Source: Candidatus Rokuibacteriota bacterium (GTDB lineage Bacteria > Methylomirabilota > Methylomirabilia > Rokubacteriales > CSP1-6). Taken from it: DNA of 41,307 nt. Both the position numbers and the translations under genes were made by a program. The notes beneath the pieces were generated by a model, which did no database searches, was not told the origin of the DNA, and saw only the letters and a list, made by a program, of their open reading frames with translations. Positions 17,646 through 26,353 of the stretch are shown here, piece by piece. Positions within the stretch are counted from its first letter, which is position 1. The number at the start of each line of letters is the position of its first letter. The stretch lies in assembly GCA_003221515.1 (NCBI GenBank), contig QHSI01000114.1, positions 1 to 41,307 on the forward strand. Direction: 5' to 3'.

Positions 17646-18659
17646 ATGATCAGGCTGCCGTCCTTCACGTACCTGGCGCCCCGCACGCTCGCGGAGGCGG
17701 CGACCGCGATGGCCGAGCACGGGCGCGACGCGATGCTGGTGGCCGGCGGGACGGACCTCTACCCGAACATGAAGCGACGGCAGTTCGAGCCGAAGGTGGT
17801 GGTCGGGCTGCGCGGAATCCGGGAGCTGCGCGGTGTGCGGGTCGAGAGCGGCGGCTGGACCATCGGCGCCGGCACGACCCTCTCGGAGGTCTCGACGCAC
17901 CCGGCGATCGCGCGGGATTTTCCGGCGCTCGCAACGGCCGCCGGGCTCGTGTCCTCGCCGCAGCTCCGCAACATGGGGACCATCGGCGGGAACGTGTGCG
18001 TGGATACGCGGTGCAACTACTACAATCAATCCTACGAGTGGCGCAAAGCGATCGGCTTCTGTATGAAGAAAGACGGTGACATCTGCCTGGTGGCGCCCGG
18101 AAGCTCGCGATGCTGGGCCGTGTCCTCGTCGGACACGGCGCCCGTGCTGTGGGCGCTCGGGGCGCGCCTGCGGGTCGTCGGCGCCGGCGGCGAGCGCATC
18201 GTGCCGATCGCGGCGCTCTATCGCGACGACGGCATCGAGTACCTCGCCAAGCGCCCGGATGAGATCGTCGCTGATGTCCTGCTGCCGCCGGCCGACGGCT
18301 GGCGCTCGGCGTACCTCAAGCTTCGACGGCGCGGCTCGTTCGACTTTCCGGTGCTCGGCGTGGCGGTCGCGGCCCGGATGAACGGCGACGTCGTCCGCGA
18401 GGCGCGGATCGTGCTCGGCGCGGTCGCGTCGTTGCCGCGCCCGGCCGAGCGGGCCGCGGCGGAGCTCGTCGGGCAGCGCATCACGCGCGATCTTGTCACG
18501 CGAGTCGCGGACCTGGCGGCCGGCCCCTCGAAGCCCCTCGACAACACCGACTTCACGCATCCCTATCGCAAGCGCGTGACCCGCGTCTTCGTCGCGCGCG
18601 CGCTCGCCGCCATCGGCGGGCTCGGCGACGGCGGGCCGGCGTCGGAGGAAGTCGCGTGA
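17646..18659 (+). CDS. hcrB: 4-hydroxybenzoyl-CoA reductase, beta (FAD/4Fe-4S) subunit
   Basis: A 337-residue FAD subunit. The FAD site is shown by LVAGGTDLYPNMK around residues 31-43 and by SPQLRNMGTIGGNVC at 104-118. A loop at about 118-156, absent from ordinary xanthine oxidase FAD subunits, carries Cys123, Cys139, Cys147 and Cys156. This is the pattern of the extra 4Fe-4S cluster known from Thauera HcrB. That cluster lets a low-potential donor such as ferredoxin push electrons to the molybdenum site, so the enzyme should run as a reductase. The gene starts 4 bases after hcrA, and its stop overlaps the regulator start (GTGA). Confidence 0.93.
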   Translation: MIRLPSFTYLAPRTLAEAATAMAEHGRDAMLVAGGTDLYPNMKRRQFEPKVVVGLRGIRELRGVRVESGGWTIGAGTTLSEVSTHPAIARDFPALATAAGLVSSPQLRNMGTIGGNVCVDTRCNYYNQSYEWRKAIGFCMKKDGDICLVAPGSSRCWAVSSSDTAPVLWALGARLRVVGAGGERIVPIAALYRDDGIEYLAKRPDEIVADVLLPPADGWRSAYLKLRRRGSFDFPVLGVAVAARMNGDVVREARIVLGAVASLPRPAERAAAELVGQRITRDLVTRVADLAAGPSKPLDNTDFTHPYRKRVTRVFVARALAAIGGLGDGGPASEEVA

Positions 18660-19204
18660 CGCCGCTCGGCGACCGCATCCGCCGGCTCCGGGCCGAGCGC
18701 GAGCTGCAGCAGCGCCAGCTCGCCGAGAAGGCGGATCTCACGCCCAGCATGGTTTCGCAGATCGAGTCGGGGCGGCTCACGCCCTCGCTCCACACGCTCG
18801 GCAAGATCGCCGCCGCCTTCGGGGTGCCGATCGCCGCGCTCTTCGACGGCAAGCCGGCCGGCAGCATCGTCGTCTCGCACAAGCGCGACTACCCGGTCGT
18901 GTCGTTCGACGGCTCGTCGGAGCGGTGGGCGATCCTGGGCGCGGGGCTCTTCCAGGGGAAGATCCGCGCGGTCGTCTCGACGCTCGGATCGAAGTCGAAG
19001 GGGGTCACGACCGAGAAGGTCATCATCAAGCCGGGGCAGATGAAGCTCTTCTACGTGCTGGAGGGCCGGGTGGCCCTCCACTACAACGGCGACCGCCACG
19101 TGCTCGAGCTCGGCGACAGCGCCTTGCTCGACGGTGGCGTGCCGCACGGCTGGGAGAACCTCGGCGCGAAGCAGGCCCAGGCGCTCTGGGTCATTCTGGG
19201 GTAG
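18656..19204 (+). CDS. XRE-cupin transcriptional regulator
   Basis: A 182-residue protein with an XRE helix-turn-helix at about residues 5-60 (QQRQLAEKADLTPSMVSQIE, then GRLTPSLHTLGKIA) and a C-terminal cupin at about 105-180 (KLFYVLEGRVALHYNGD, then GDSALLDGGVPHGWEN). It starts at GTG 18656 inside the hcrB stop and sits between hcrB and boxC, so it is made with the enzymes. Known Box clusters use BoxR, an XRE protein fused to a shikimate-kinase-like domain that binds benzoyl-CoA. Here a cupin takes that place, so the effector may differ. The direct repeats at 14562-14583 are candidate sites. Confidence 0.88.
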   Translation: MTPLGDRIRRLRAERELQQRQLAEKADLTPSMVSQIESGRLTPSLHTLGKIAAAFGVPIAALFDGKPAGSIVVSHKRDYPVVSFDGSSERWAILGAGLFQGKIRAVVSTLGSKSKGVTTEKVIIKPGQMKLFYVLEGRVALHYNGDRHVLELGDSALLDGGVPHGWENLGAKQAQALWVILG

Positions 19205-19207
19205 GTC

Positions 19208-20881
19208 ATGGCGGAATCTGTGGATCGCGTTGGGGTGGACTTTCGGACGGAGCCGGCGCGGTACCGGCACTGGAAGCTGGCCGTCGACGGCCCGGTGGCG
19301 ACGCTGGCCCTCGACGTCAGGGAAGACGGCGGGCTCAAGCCGGGCTACGAGCTGAAGCTCAACTCGTACGACCTCGGCGTCGACGTGGAGCTCTACGACG
19401 CCGCCCAGCGGCTGCGCTTCGAGCACCCGGAGGTCGGCGCCGTCGTCGTCACGTCGGGCAAGGAGCGGGTCTTCTGCGCCGGCGCCAACATCCGGATGCT
19501 CTCTCAGTCCACTCACGGCTGGAAGGTGAACTTCTGCAAGTTCACCAACGAGACGCGCAACGCGCTCGAGGAGGCGACGGCCGAGTCCCGTCAGCTCTAC
19601 CTCTGCGTCGTCAACGGCGCCTGCGCCGGCGGCGGCTACGAGCTGGCGCTGGCGACGGACTGGATCATCATGGCCGACGACGGCAACACCGCGGTCTCGC
19701 TCCCGGAGGTGCCGCTGCTCGCCGTGCTCCCCGGCACCGGCGGGCTCACGCGGCTGGTCGACAAGCGGCGGGTGCGCCGGGACCGCGCGGACTTCTTCTG
19801 CACCGTCGCGGAAGGGATCAAGGGCGCGCGCGCCGTGGAGTGGGGGCTCGTGGACGAGGTCGCGCCGCGCTCGAGGCTGCCGGAGCTCGTGAAGCGCCGT
19901 GCCGCCGAGTTCGCCGCCCGCACCGATCGGCCGTCCGACGGGCGCGGGGTGGCCCTGACGCCACTGAAACGGGCGATCGACGGCGACCGGATCCGCTACA
20001 GCCTCGTCGCCTGCGACCTCGACCGGGCGCGCGGGCTCGCCGAGATCACGGTGAGCGGGCCGGGCGGGCCACCGCCGGCGGACGTGCGCGGCGTCCACGA
20101 GGCCGGGTGTGCGTTCTGGCCGCTGGCGCTGGCGCGCGAGCTCGACGACCTGATCCTGCACCTGCGCACGAACGAGGAAGAGATCGGCCTCTGGATCTTC
20201 GAGACGGCCGGGCGCGCCGATCTCGTCGACGCGTACGACCGCGCGCTCGCGACGTGGCGCGACGACTGGCTGGTCCGCGAGATCCGCCTGTATCTCAAGC
20301 GGACGCTCAAGCGCATCGAGGTCTCGTCACGCTCGGTCTTCGCGTTCGTCGAGCCCGGCTCCTGCTTCACCGGCACGCTGCTCGAGCTCGCGCTGGCCGC
20401 CGACCGCGCGTACATGCTGGACAGCACGCGATCGGGAGACACGGCGCCGCCGGCGGCGATCCGCCTCACGGAGATGAACTTCGGCGCGTATCCGATGATC
20501 AACGGGCTGACGCGGTTGGCGAGCCGCTTCCTCGCCGAGCCGGGGCGCGTGGACAAGCTTCGGGCGCGGGTCGGCGAGGAGCTGGACGCGGCCGCCGCGC
20601 TGGAGGCCGGGCTGGTCACGTTCGCGCCCGACGACATCGACTGGGACGACGAGGTCCGGATGGCGATCGAGGAGCGCGCCGCGTTCTCGTCCGACGCGCT
20701 CACCGGCATGGAAGCCTCGCTGCGATTCGGCGGCCCCGAAACGCTCGAGAGCAAGATCTTCGGGCGCCTCTCGGCGTGGCAGAACTGGATCTTCCAGCGG
20801 CCGAACGCCGTCGGCCCCAAGGGCGCGTTGCAAGTCTACGGCACGGGCCAGCGCAGCGAGTTCGACCGGAGGAGAGTGTGA
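19208..20881 (+). CDS. boxC: Benzoyl-CoA-dihydrodiol lyase (2,3-epoxybenzoyl-CoA ring opening)
   Basis: A 557-residue enzyme with two crotonase-like regions. It is predicted to open 2,3-epoxybenzoyl-CoA hydrolytically, giving 3,4-dehydroadipyl-CoA semialdehyde and formate. Visible features are the start region FRTEPARYRHWKLAVDG, the first crotonase core (ERVFCAGANIRML around residues 86-98, then NGACAGGGYELALATD near 137-152) and a second region with GSCFTGTLLELALAADRAYM. Length and order fit BoxC of the aerobic benzoyl-CoA pathway. It starts 3 bases after the regulator stop and overlaps boxB by 1 base. Confidence 0.95.
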   Translation: MAESVDRVGVDFRTEPARYRHWKLAVDGPVATLALDVREDGGLKPGYELKLNSYDLGVDVELYDAAQRLRFEHPEVGAVVVTSGKERVFCAGANIRMLSQSTHGWKVNFCKFTNETRNALEEATAESRQLYLCVVNGACAGGGYELALATDWIIMADDGNTAVSLPEVPLLAVLPGTGGLTRLVDKRRVRRDRADFFCTVAEGIKGARAVEWGLVDEVAPRSRLPELVKRRAAEFAARTDRPSDGRGVALTPLKRAIDGDRIRYSLVACDLDRARGLAEITVSGPGGPPPADVRGVHEAGCAFWPLALARELDDLILHLRTNEEEIGLWIFETAGRADLVDAYDRALATWRDDWLVREIRLYLKRTLKRIEVSSRSVFAFVEPGSCFTGTLLELALAADRAYMLDSTRSGDTAPPAAIRLTEMNFGAYPMINGLTRLASRFLAEPGRVDKLRARVGEELDAAAALEAGLVTFAPDDIDWDDEVRMAIEERAAFSSDALTGMEASLRFGGPETLESKIFGRLSAWQNWIFQRPNAVGPKGALQVYGTGQRSEFDRRRV

Positions 20882-22299
20882 TGGCCGGCGTGGACTACAG
20901 CGAGCGGATCCCGAACAACGTGAACCTGGCCGGCGACCGTCGGCTGCAGCGCGCGCTGGAGGAGTGGCAGCCGAAGTTCCTCGACTGGTGGATGACTATG
21001 GGTCCGCACGGCTTCCAGGAGAAGGACGTCTACCTGCGCACCGCGGTGAGCGTGGACGCGCAGGGCTGGGCCCAGTTCGACTGGGTCAAGATGCCGGACT
21101 ACCGCTGGGGCCTGTTCCTGGCCGAGGCCGAGCCCGGCCGCACGATCGGCTTCGGTGACCATCTGGGCGCGCCCGCGTGGCAGGACGTGCCGGGCGAGCA
21201 CCGCGGCGTCCTGCGCCGGCTCATCGTCACCCAGGGCGACACGGAGCCGGCCTCGGTCGAGCAGCAGCGCCACCTCGGCCGGACGTGCCCGTCGCTCTAC
21301 GACCTGCGCAACCTGTTCCAGATCAACGTCGAGGAGGGCCGCCACCTCTGGGCGATGGTGTACCTGCTCGACGCGTACTTCGGCCGCGACGGCCGCGAGG
21401 AGTCCGAGGCGCTGCTGCAGCGCCGCTCGGGCGATCGTGACAAGCCACGCATCCTGGGCGCGTTCAACGAGAAGACGCCGGACTGGCTCTCCTATTTGAT
21501 GTTCACGTACTTCACCGACCGCGACGGCAAGTACCAGCTCGCGAGCCTCGCCGAGAGCGGCTTCGATCCGCTGTCGCGCACGTGTCGCTTCATGCTCACG
21601 GAGGAAGCGCACCACTTGTTCGTCGGCGAGACGGGGATCGCGCGCGTGGTGCAGCGCACCTGCGAGCTCATGCGGGACGGGAAGACCGACGACGTGCGGA
21701 AGCTCGGCGCGATCGACCTCGCCACGCTGCAGAAGTACATCAACTTCCACTACTCGGTGTCGCTCGATCTCTTCGGCTCCGAGGTCTCCACCAACGCCGC
21801 GAACTTCTACACGATGGGGCTCAAGGGGCGGTTCGAGGAGGCCAAGAAGCACGACGACCACCGGCTGAAGGATGCCACCTACACGGTGAACGAGCTCGCC
21901 GGCGATCGGATCACGACCCGCGAGATGCCCGCGCTGCCGTCGCTCAACGAGCGCCTGCGCGACGACTACATCGCCGATTGCCAGCGCGGGGTGGACCGCT
22001 GGAACCAGGTCATCAAGCGGCACGGGATCGACGTGGAGCTGCGGCTGCCGCACCGAGGATTCCGTCGCGCCATCGGCCTCTTCTCCGAAGTGAAGGTGTC
22101 GCCGGACGGCCGAGTCGTCAGCGAAGCCGAGTGGGGGGCCAGCAAGTACGCGTGGCTCCCAACCGAGGCCGACCAGGCGTACATCGAGAGCCTGATGCAG
22201 CCGGTGACCGAGCGCTCCCAGTTCGCCAACTGGATCGCGCCGCCCGCCCGCGGCGTCAACAGCCAGCCCGTCGATTTCGAGTACGTGCGACTCACGTGA
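20881..22299 (+). CDS. boxB: Benzoyl-CoA 2,3-epoxidase, oxygenase subunit
   Basis: A 472-residue class I diiron oxygenase subunit that adds oxygen to benzoyl-CoA to form the 2,3-epoxide. The four-helix diiron site can be read: Glu122 (GDTEPASVEQQ), Glu152 and His155 (VEEGRHLW), Asp213 (FTDRDGKY), and Glu242 and His245 (TEEAHHLF). These lie at a constant +2 offset from the ligand numbers I recall for Azoarcus BoxB. GGAGGAGA lies just before the ATG. BoxB needs the reductase BoxA, which is not in the window. The stop overlaps the ligase start (GTGA). Confidence 0.96.
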   Translation: MAGVDYSERIPNNVNLAGDRRLQRALEEWQPKFLDWWMTMGPHGFQEKDVYLRTAVSVDAQGWAQFDWVKMPDYRWGLFLAEAEPGRTIGFGDHLGAPAWQDVPGEHRGVLRRLIVTQGDTEPASVEQQRHLGRTCPSLYDLRNLFQINVEEGRHLWAMVYLLDAYFGRDGREESEALLQRRSGDRDKPRILGAFNEKTPDWLSYLMFTYFTDRDGKYQLASLAESGFDPLSRTCRFMLTEEAHHLFVGETGIARVVQRTCELMRDGKTDDVRKLGAIDLATLQKYINFHYSVSLDLFGSEVSTNAANFYTMGLKGRFEEAKKHDDHRLKDATYTVNELAGDRITTREMPALPSLNERLRDDYIADCQRGVDRWNQVIKRHGIDVELRLPHRGFRRAIGLFSEVKVSPDGRVVSEAEWGASKYAWLPTEADQAYIESLMQPVTERSQFANWIAPPARGVNSQPVDFEYVRLT

Positions 22300-23846
22300 A
22301 CGCCTCCGACCTGCTCCCCGCGCAGTTCAACGTCGCGACCTGGTTCGTCGACCGAAACCTGGCCGAGGGCCGCGGCGCCTCGCCGGCGTTCGTCTACGAG
22401 GACCGCACGCTCACCTACGCCGACGTGCTGGATCTGGTCGACCGCACCGGCAACGCGCTCCTCGAGCTCGGCGTGGGGATGGAAGACCGCGTCCTCATGC
22501 TCTGCCTCGACGCGCCGGAGTTCATCGGCACCTTCTGGGGCGCGATCAAGCTCGGCGCGATCCCGGTGCCGGTGAACACGCTGATGCGCACCGCCGACTA
22601 TCGATACTTCCTCGACGACAGCCGCGCCAAGGTGGCGGTCGTCTCCGCCCCGTTGCTGGGCGAGGCCGCGCCGGCGCTCGCGGAGGCCCGCTACCTCCAG
22701 CACGTGCTGGTGGCCGGCGGCGCGCCTGGGAGATATTTGTCCTACGAGCAACGGGTCGCCCAGGCCTCGCCGAAGCTCGCCGCCGCCGATACCTCGCGGG
22801 ACGATGCCGCGTACTGGCAATACTCGTCGGGCTCGACCGGCTTCCCGAAGGGCGCCGTGCACCTGCACCACGACATGGTCATCTGCTGCGAGACGTACGG
22901 GAAGCACGTGCTGGCGATGCGGCCGACTGATCGCGTGCTCTCGGCCGCGAAGCTCTTCTTCGCCTACGGCCTGGGCGCCACCGGATTCCTCCCGATGAGC
23001 GTCGGCGCTCAGGCGCTGCTCTACCCGCAGCGGCCGACTGCGGAGGCGATGTTCGAGCTCATCACGCGCTACCGGCCGACGATCTTCTTCGGCGTCCCGA
23101 CGCTCTACGCCGCCATGCTCGCGGTGAAGGAAGTGGAGTCGCGGTTCGACACGTCGTCGCTGCGGCTCTGCGTGTCGGCGGGCGAGGCGCTGCCCGACGC
23201 GCTCTACAAGCGCTGGGGCGACCGCTTCCGCGTGGAGATCATCGACGGGATCGGCACCACGGAGATCGGCTACATCTTCATCTCCAATCGCCCCGGGTTC
23301 TCGCGCCCGGGCTCGACCGGGCTGGCGGTGCCCGGCTACGAGCTCGCGATCGTGGATGACGAGGGCCGCCCGGTCCACCGGGGGGATATCGGGAACGTCC
23401 GCGTCAAGGGCGACTCCACGATGGCGTACTACTGGAACAAGCACGAGAAGACCAAGGAGACGTTGTTCGGCGCGTGGATCCAGACGGGGGACAAGTACTA
23501 TCAGGACGAGGACGGCTACTTCTGGTACTGCGGCCGCGCTGACGACATGCTGAAGGTCGGCGGGATCTGGGTCTCGCCGGTCGAGGTCGAGGCGACGCTG
23601 GTGCGCCATCCCGCGGTGCTCGAGGCCGCGGTGGTCGGCGCGGAGGACACGGATCGTCTCGTCAAGCCGAAGGCCTTCGTCGTCCTCAAGGCGGAGGCGA
23701 GCGGGGGTGACGCGCTCGCCGACGAGCTCAAGGCGTTCGTGAAGGACAAGATCGCGCCCTACAAGTACCCGCGCTGGATCGAGTTCGTTACCGACCTGCC
23801 CAAGACCGCGACCGGCAAGATCCAGCGCTTCAAGCTGCGGACCTGA
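22296..23846 (+). CDS. Benzoate-CoA ligase family protein
   Basis: A 516-residue AMP-forming acyl-CoA synthetase, predicted to activate benzoate or 4-hydroxybenzoate with ATP and CoA. Motifs are YSSGSTGFPKG at 176-186 (P-loop), SAAKLFFAYGLG at 216-227 (typical of the benzoate-CoA ligase branch), GIGTTEIGY at 318-326 and the C-terminal KTATGKIQRF with catalytic Lys508. The start is GTG 22296, overlapping the boxB stop by 4 bases; homology begins at FNVATWFVDRN. Because HcrABC is encoded in the same operon, 4-hydroxybenzoate may be the main substrate. Sequence alone cannot separate the two. Confidence 0.92.
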   Translation: MNASDLLPAQFNVATWFVDRNLAEGRGASPAFVYEDRTLTYADVLDLVDRTGNALLELGVGMEDRVLMLCLDAPEFIGTFWGAIKLGAIPVPVNTLMRTADYRYFLDDSRAKVAVVSAPLLGEAAPALAEARYLQHVLVAGGAPGRYLSYEQRVAQASPKLAAADTSRDDAAYWQYSSGSTGFPKGAVHLHHDMVICCETYGKHVLAMRPTDRVLSAAKLFFAYGLGATGFLPMSVGAQALLYPQRPTAEAMFELITRYRPTIFFGVPTLYAAMLAVKEVESRFDTSSLRLCVSAGEALPDALYKRWGDRFRVEIIDGIGTTEIGYIFISNRPGFSRPGSTGLAVPGYELAIVDDEGRPVHRGDIGNVRVKGDSTMAYYWNKHEKTKETLFGAWIQTGDKYYQDEDGYFWYCGRADDMLKVGGIWVSPVEVEATLVRHPAVLEAAVVGAEDTDRLVKPKAFVVLKAEASGGDALADELKAFVKDKIAPYKYPRWIEFVTDLPKTATGKIQRFKLRT

Positions 23847-23859
23847 GCCGGTCCCGACG

Positions 23860-24348
23860 GTGTTCGACCGCACGCTGGAGACGCTGGGGCCGGAGCCGCT
23901 GCGCCACCACCAGTGGCGCCGCTTCCGGGTGATGGCCGGCGAGCTGCTCGCGTCCAATCCGTTCGTGGCGCGAAAGTGGCGCGCGGCCGGCGTGGTCGCC
24001 CTCGACGACCCTCGCACGTGGGACGACTTCCGACGGCTGCCGTTCACGCGCACGTCGGAGCTCGTGGACGACCAGGCCGAGCACCCGCCCTTCGGCACGA
24101 ATCTAACCTTCCCGCTCGAGCGCTACGTGCGCGTGCACCAGACCTCGGGGACGAGCGGCGCGCCGATCCGCTGGCTCGACACCCAGGAGTCCTGGGAGTG
24201 GTGGGCGCGCTGCTGGGGCTTCGTGCTCCGAGGCGCAGGCGTGGGGCCGGCCGACCGCGTGTTCCTCCCGTTCTCAGCGCCGGCGGGCCCTTTGCAAAGG
24301 CGATCCCAATTCTTACGCCCATCGGCTACTATTTTCTGTGCCACCTGA
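23860..24348 (+). pseudogene. Truncated PaaK-like (phenylacetate-CoA-type) ligase
   Basis: From GTG 23860 the first ~138 residues resemble the N-terminal third of a PaaK/CoF-synthetase-type ligase: WDDFRRLPFTRTSELVDDQ, the P-loop-like VHQTSGTSGAPIRWLDT, WEWWARCWGFVLRGAGVG and RVFLPFS. Family members have roughly 430 residues. After about 24278 the reading continues only as RRSQFLRPSATIFCAT-like sequence with no family resemblance and stops at 24348. None of the other frames resumes the ligase. The break therefore looks like a deletion or recombination joint next to the cyclase gene, not a simple frameshift. It follows the CoA ligase by 13 bases and was probably the last gene of the operon. 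Confidence 0.8.
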
Positions 24349-24361
24349 CGCATCGCCTGGA

Positions 24362-26353
24362 ATGAACGAGAACGCGGACGACGAAGGATCCATCCCTCAG
24401 GCCGCCCCCGACTTGGCGGCGCCGCTGGGTGACACCGTCACCATCTTCTTCAGTGATATCCGTGGGTTCACGGACTACACGGAGCGTGAAGGTGACGAGG
24501 CCGCCCGGCAGATGCTCCGTGGATACCACGCCATTGTCCGAGAGAAGATCGAAGAGGTCGGCGGTACGGTCGTCAAGGAGCTCGGCGACGGCTTCATGGC
24601 CACCTTCCGGGGGGCTCGGCCGGCTATCCTGTGCTCGATCGCGATCCAGCGGGCCATCGCCCAGGCGAAGCGACGCCAGGCGGGAGAGGGGATCGAGGTC
24701 GGCATCGGCATCAACACCGGCGAGCCGATCCAGGAGGGCAGCGACTACATCGGCCTCGACGTGAACTTCGCCGCGCGCATCTGCGCGATCGCGAAGCCGG
24801 GCCAGATCCTCGTCGCCGAAACGACCCGCTGGCTCGCCGGCCGTATCGAGATGCGGCGGTCCGACGGGGGGACCGTGGAGTACCTGGATCGCGGGCTCCA
24901 CGAGCTGAAGGGCTTTCCGGAGGCCAAGCGGCTTTTCGAGGTCACGTGGCGGCCGGGCGCGTTCGGCGAGGCTTCCGCGTCCGCCGAGACGCCGGCCCCG
25001 GGCGGGGAAGAGATCGCGGCGTTCAAAACGGCCGTGCAGCGCGCGATCGGCGTGCTCACTCGCGTCCTCGGCGTCACGCACCTCGACGACCCCGCGTTCC
25101 CGGCGCTCCTCGAGTGCCAGGCCAAGGCGAGCGAGCTTCGGCTGGCCCTGTCGCGCGCCACTGGCGACCGGCGTGGCGTCACCGCCAAGGAAGTCCTGGA
25201 GTGGGTGGCCCCGTTCGAGACGTTGCTCAGGCTCATGCTCGAGCGGAACACGCTGACCGAAGAGCGCTGGGCGCAGCTCGACACCTTGGTCGCTCGCGCC
25301 TTCGGCCGGCCGCTCGTGAACGCCGTCGCCCGGGGCCGGCTCGCCAGCGGAGCCCCGACGGCGACGACGGAGAAGTTGCCACCGGCGGGTGCGGCGAAGG
25401 AGCCCACGCGGCCGACCGTGGACCGGAGCTCGGCCGCCGCGGCGTTGGCGCCGCCGCCCCTCGATCCGCGCGCCGCCGGCATCCGCTGGTGGGCCGGCGC
25501 CTACGCGGCCTGGAGCCAGTGGAAGCCGTCCGGCATCGCCTGGGCGCACGCGCTGCGCGCGGAGGTCGAGAAGTATCCCTACCTCCTCAGCGTCAACATC
25601 CGGGCCTCCGCCGATCACGACGACGGTCAGCTCGCCGGCGGCTACTTCCTGCTGCTCGAGCATCTCGAGAACGAGTCGCCGACGCTCATGCGCACCGCTC
25701 TCGATCGCGCGATCGAGTCGGCCCAGGGCCTCGAGCCGCGCGTGCTGGGCCCGCAGCTCTATCAGCTGCTCGTGGAACGCGGCCGGCTGCGCGACACCTA
25801 CGCGTCGTTCGTGCGCGACGTGATCCAGGTCGCCATCCCCAATCCAGGGATGTGGGCCGACTGGGGCGTGGTCGAGACCGACGACACCACCACCGTGATC
25901 TCGCGCCCGCCCCCGACCGTGGGCGCCATCGACGAGCAAGTCGAGCAGATCAGCGATCCTCAAGAGCGGACCACCGACCGCGTGTTCGACCTGACGCTGC
26001 AGCCGCTGACCACGCGCTTCTTCTACATGAAGATCCCGGAGAAGCTGAAGACGCCGCGCGACGCGGAGCTGCGGCTGACCGCGGACGGCCAGCCCTCGGG
26101 CCGCGCGTGGCACTGGACGCTCAAAGACAGCCTCACCGGGCGGTCGGATCCCAAGCTCTTGCCGGTGGCCGGCATCCCGCTCGCGGGCCTCGGCCGGGAT
26201 CCCATCAGCCTCTGGGTCGCCGTGTTCAACCCCGATCCCGACGAGGTGGTGAGCTACGAGCTGATCCTCAGCGCGAAGCCGGCGCGCCCGGCAGCGCCCA
26301 AGTGGTCAGCCTTCACGCCGCCACCTCCGCCGCCGGCCGCGCGGCCTCGGTGA
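24362..26353 (+). CDS. Class III adenylate cyclase with unknown C-terminal half
   Basis: A 663-residue protein. The cyclase domain covers about residues 24-197, with metal-binding Asp32 (FFSDIRGFT) and Asp76 (KELGDGFMATF), adenine-type specificity residues Lys72 and Asp133, and transition-state Asn135 and Arg139 (GLDVNFAAR). All catalytic residues are present. A helical segment at about 215-330 and a Pro/Ala/Thr-rich linker (about 335-380) follow. A C-terminal region of about 270 residues (WWAGAYAAWSQWKPSG onward) matches no family I recognise, and the tail is proline-rich. ATG 24362 is preferred to GTG 24338, but neither has a strong ribosome site. The next gene overlaps by 4 bases. Confidence 0.88.
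   Translation: MNENADDEGSIPQAAPDLAAPLGDTVTIFFSDIRGFTDYTEREGDEAARQMLRGYHAIVREKIEEVGGTVVKELGDGFMATFRGARPAILCSIAIQRAIAQAKRRQAGEGIEVGIGINTGEPIQEGSDYIGLDVNFAARICAIAKPGQILVAETTRWLAGRIEMRRSDGGTVEYLDRGLHELKGFPEAKRLFEVTWRPGAFGEASASAETPAPGGEEIAAFKTAVQRAIGVLTRVLGVTHLDDPAFPALLECQAKASELRLALSRATGDRRGVTAKEVLEWVAPFETLLRLMLERNTLTEERWAQLDTLVARAFGRPLVNAVARGRLASGAPTATTEKLPPAGAAKEPTRPTVDRSSAAAALAPPPLDPRAAGIRWWAGAYAAWSQWKPSGIAWAHALRAEVEKYPYLLSVNIRASADHDDGQLAGGYFLLLEHLENESPTLMRTALDRAIESAQGLEPRVLGPQLYQLLVERGRLRDTYASFVRDVIQVAIPNPGMWADWGVVETDDTTTVISRPPPTVGAIDEQVEQISDPQERTTDRVFDLTLQPLTTRFFYMKIPEKLKTPRDAELRLTADGQPSGRAWHWTLKDSLTGRSDPKLLPVAGIPLAGLGRDPISLWVAVFNPDPDEVVSYELILSAKPARPAAPKWSAFTPPPPPPAARPR

Noticed and set aside
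24278-24365. Frameshift rescue of the broken PaaK-like ligase
   Set aside because: Neither of the other plus frames shows ligase-like sequence after the break, so the 3' part appears absent, not shifted.
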